The notes under the pieces are model-generated. The model worked only from the letters and a program-made list of their open reading frames with translations, was not told the origin of the DNA and ran no database searches. Positions 62,733 to 64,000 of a DNA stretch of 64,000 nt are shown in pieces. The number at the start of each line of letters is the position of its first letter. Within the stretch, counting starts at the first letter, position 1. Source of the DNA: Candidatus Barnesiella excrementavium (lineage in GTDB: Bacteria; Bacteroidota; Bacteroidia; Bacteroidales; Barnesiellaceae); NCBI GenBank assembly GCA_019115485.1, contig DXDM01000052.1:1-64000 (forward strand). The letters are read 5' to 3'. The position numbers and the translations under genes were made by a program.

Positions 62733-63320
62733 TTATTTGTCGAGCGGCTTTTTCCCCATTGATACCTTGCCGGGATTTTTGTTGATAAAGTCTTTCCAAC
62801 TGTTATAGCTCTTGGCCACCTGGGGGCGGTTGGTCTGGTAGAAGTGGCAGAGCGCGGCCGCAAGTCCGTCGGTTGCATCGAGTTGGGGCAGCATGTTCTC
62901 GTCGGGGATACGAAGAATGCGTTGCAGCATGGCGGCTACCTGCTCTTTCGAGGCACCGCCGTTGCCGGTAATCGACATCTTGATTTTGAGGGGAGCATAC
63001 TCGGTGATGGGTATGTCGCGCGAGAGGGCGGCCGCCATGGCTACCCCCTGGGCCCGACCGAGTTTGAGCATCGACTGCACGTTCTTGCCGAAGAAGGGGG
63101 CCTCGATGGCCATCTCGTCGGGGAGGTACTGCTCGATAAGCGAGAGAACCCGCTCGAAGATGCGTCGCAGCCGCAGGTAGTGGCTCTCGAACTTGTTGAG
63201 CTGAATCACCCCCATGGCTACCACCTCGGGTTTGTTGCCCACGATGCGCAAGATTCCATACCCCATCACATTGGTGCCGGGGTCGATGCCTATGATGACT
63301 CTGTCGTTCTCGGGTGTCAT
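62733..63320 (-). CDS. ruvC: Holliday junction endonuclease RuvC
   Basis: A 195-residue resolvase that cuts four-way DNA junctions with RuvAB. The four acidic residues are visible: Asp13 in IGIDPGTN, Glu in IEAPFFGKN, and the pair in [13 protein letters not shown]. The C-terminus is longer than that of E. coli RuvC (173 residues), ending in a basic tail (MGKKPLDK). The start codon directly follows the stop of the DUF4286 gene without spacer, so translation is coupled. It is encoded apart from ruvA and ruvB, as is common. Confidence 0.95.
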   Translation of the reverse strand: MTPENDRVIIGIDPGTNVMGYGILRIVGNKPEVVAMGVIQLNKFESHYLRLRRIFERVLSLIEQYLPDEMAIEAPFFGKNVQSMLKLGRAQGVAMAAALSRDIPITEYAPLKIKMSITGNGGASKEQVAAMLQRILRIPDENMLPQLDATDGLAAALCHFYQTNRPQVAKSYNSWKDFINKNPGKVSMGKKPLDK

Positions 63321-63626
63321 TTACAGGTCGATTACTTCGAGCAAGGTGCTGAATCCCAATACTTGGTCGCCAAACCGTTTTTGCATTTCGGCCAGCAACG
63401 CTTCGCCGCACTCTTCGTGCCAACGTTCCAGAGCCTGGGTATCGGGCGACTTGAATTGGAGTGACAGGCTGGTGCCCTCCTCGTTATCAGCAAAGATGCG
63501 GGTCAACTGAGGTTCCTGCAACAGACCGTGTTCCAGCACGGCCGGTATGTACGACTCTTTGAGCCAGCCGATAAACTCGTCTTTGCGGGCGTTGTCGGCG
63601 TGGTAGGTGGTGTTGAAGATAATCAT
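63321..63626 (-). CDS. DUF4286-family protein
   Basis: A 101-residue cytoplasmic protein of a small conserved Bacteroidetes family that often precedes ruvC. It begins MIIFNTTYHADNARKDEFIGW and ends FSTLLEVIDL; the ferredoxin-like pattern of strands and helices resembles dimeric alpha-beta barrel proteins. The start ATG 63626 fits the family and lies after the -7 element at 63658-63665. The function is unknown; coupling to ruvC gives no firm clue. Confidence 0.85.
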   Translation of the reverse strand: MIIFNTTYHADNARKDEFIGWLKESYIPAVLEHGLLQEPQLTRIFADNEEGTSLSLQFKSPDTQALERWHEECGEALLAEMQKRFGDQVLGFSTLLEVIDL

Positions 63627-63657
63627 ATCGGCAAACGGTTTGAATGATTCCGTATGA

Positions 63658-63665
63658 CAAAGGTA
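63658..63665 (-). promoter_or_regulatory. -7 promoter element of the DUF4286-ruvC operon
   Basis: TACCTTTG on the minus strand, 32 bases before ATG 63626. Confidence 0.65.
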
Positions 63666-63792
63666 AAAAGATTTTATGAGATTCGCATCGTGAGGTAGAT
63701 GAATAACATCGCATCTCATGTGTAAGTTTCCGGGGGTAGGAGAGAAGATTGAAAAAAAATTGGAAATATGTCTGAGAAATTAGAAATATGTT

Positions 63793-63800
63793 TATCTTTG
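63793..63800 (+). promoter_or_regulatory. -7 promoter element for a transcript leaving the window
   Basis: TATCTTTG on the plus strand. GAAATATGT occurs upstream at 63763-63771 and again at 63783-63791, 20 bases apart, a possible regulator site. No gene of normal length starts in the remaining 200 bases. Confidence 0.5.
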
Positions 63801-64000
63801 TCGACATGACGGTATCCGACAGGCAATTAATGAGATGAATATCAGTAGCCCTGTTCCCATGAACGGATACGCAGGTTGAGAGAGTACAGTAGTCCATTGA
63901 AAGAGGATATTGGAACAAAGGCCTTTTGTTAAGTCGCAGCGCGACAGTCTCGTTTTATGGTTGGGACAAATACAGAAAATCTGTTGAGCCTTTTGTGATT
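63801..64000 (+). other. Leader or small-RNA candidate at the window edge
   Basis: Only very short ORFs occur (10 and 14 codons). Possible stems are GTCGC...GCGAC (about 63934-63946) and ACAGA-aaa-TCTGT (about 63972-63984). It could be the long leader of a gene outside the window or a non-coding RNA. Confidence 0.3.

Noticed and set aside
1-64000. CRISPR arrays, tRNA or rRNA genes
   Set aside because: No regularly spaced repeats with unique spacers and no tRNA- or rRNA-like sequence were noticed on reading through the window.

Overview
The window looks like a chromosome segment from a gut member of the order Bacteroidales. Signs of this are the recurrent promoter -7 element TAnnTTTG, a hybrid two-component system carrying an AraC output domain, secreted glycoside hydrolases, a TonB-dependent receptor, an anSME-type sulfatase, T9SS-like C-terminal domains, and the pair ruvC-DUF4286. 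The fairly high GC of the core genes would fit a Barnesiella-like lineage, but no rRNA or tRNA gene is present to fix the genus.

Region 1 (1 to about 7.5 kb) is the right part of an integrative mobilizable element. It holds a tyrosine recombinase interrupted by one amber codon, a small overlapping ORF, a primase/helicase-like ATPase, an oriT-like inverted repeat, a MOB_V relaxase, and a cargo block of a Crp/Fnr regulator divergent from a Gdx/SMR exporter and an MFS exporter. Just beyond it is a host gene for a secreted YD-like/fibronectin protein that has no start codon and two frameshifts, as if the insertion cut off its 5' end.

Region 2 (10.3 to 13.4 kb) has an NlpE-like lipoprotein, a hemerythrin-domain protein translationally coupled to a LuxR regulator with a degenerate receiver, and a Cof-type HAD phosphatase.

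Region 3 (13.4 to 27.5 kb) is a carbohydrate locus. A fructose-sensor-type hybrid two-component system lies next to an operon GH32 - GH36 - sugar/H+ symporter - fructokinase. A TonB-dependent receptor and a GH29 fucosidase follow. The enzymes suit sucrose and raffinose-family oligosaccharides: GH36 removes galactose, GH32 releases fructose, the symporter imports it and the kinase phosphorylates it. No SusD gene is present.

Region 4 (27.6 to 41.3 kb) is rich in efflux genes. A LytS/LytTR two-component pair is divergent from a complete RND tripartite pump. Next comes a MarR-controlled EmrAB-type pump whose own outer-membrane factor gene is frameshifted, with a MarR palindrome at marR and a copy of one half-site at the pump operon. 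A GtrA protein and a CDP-alcohol phosphatidyltransferase follow.

Region 5 (41.6 to 56.6 kb) has malate dehydrogenase, a serine-type sulfatase behind a GEVED-domain secreted protein, a second secreted protein with the same modules in a different order, a five-gene dTDP-3-amino-3,6-dideoxyhexose cluster (rmlB, rmlA, two FdtA-like isomerases, FdtB-like transaminase), and a 1488-residue secreted multidomain protein.

Region 6 (56.9 to 64 kb) is housekeeping: thiol peroxidase, a thioredoxin-fold protein lacking the first active-site cysteine, cobalamin-dependent methionine synthase with a long structured leader, ruvC and a DUF4286 gene. A plus-strand promoter-like element near the right edge points to a transcript leaving the window.

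I did not find an unmistakably new system. The most unusual items are the tandem, non-identical FdtA pair, the coupled hemerythrin/pseudo-receiver pair, the reordered secreted modules, and the decayed element/host-gene junction.
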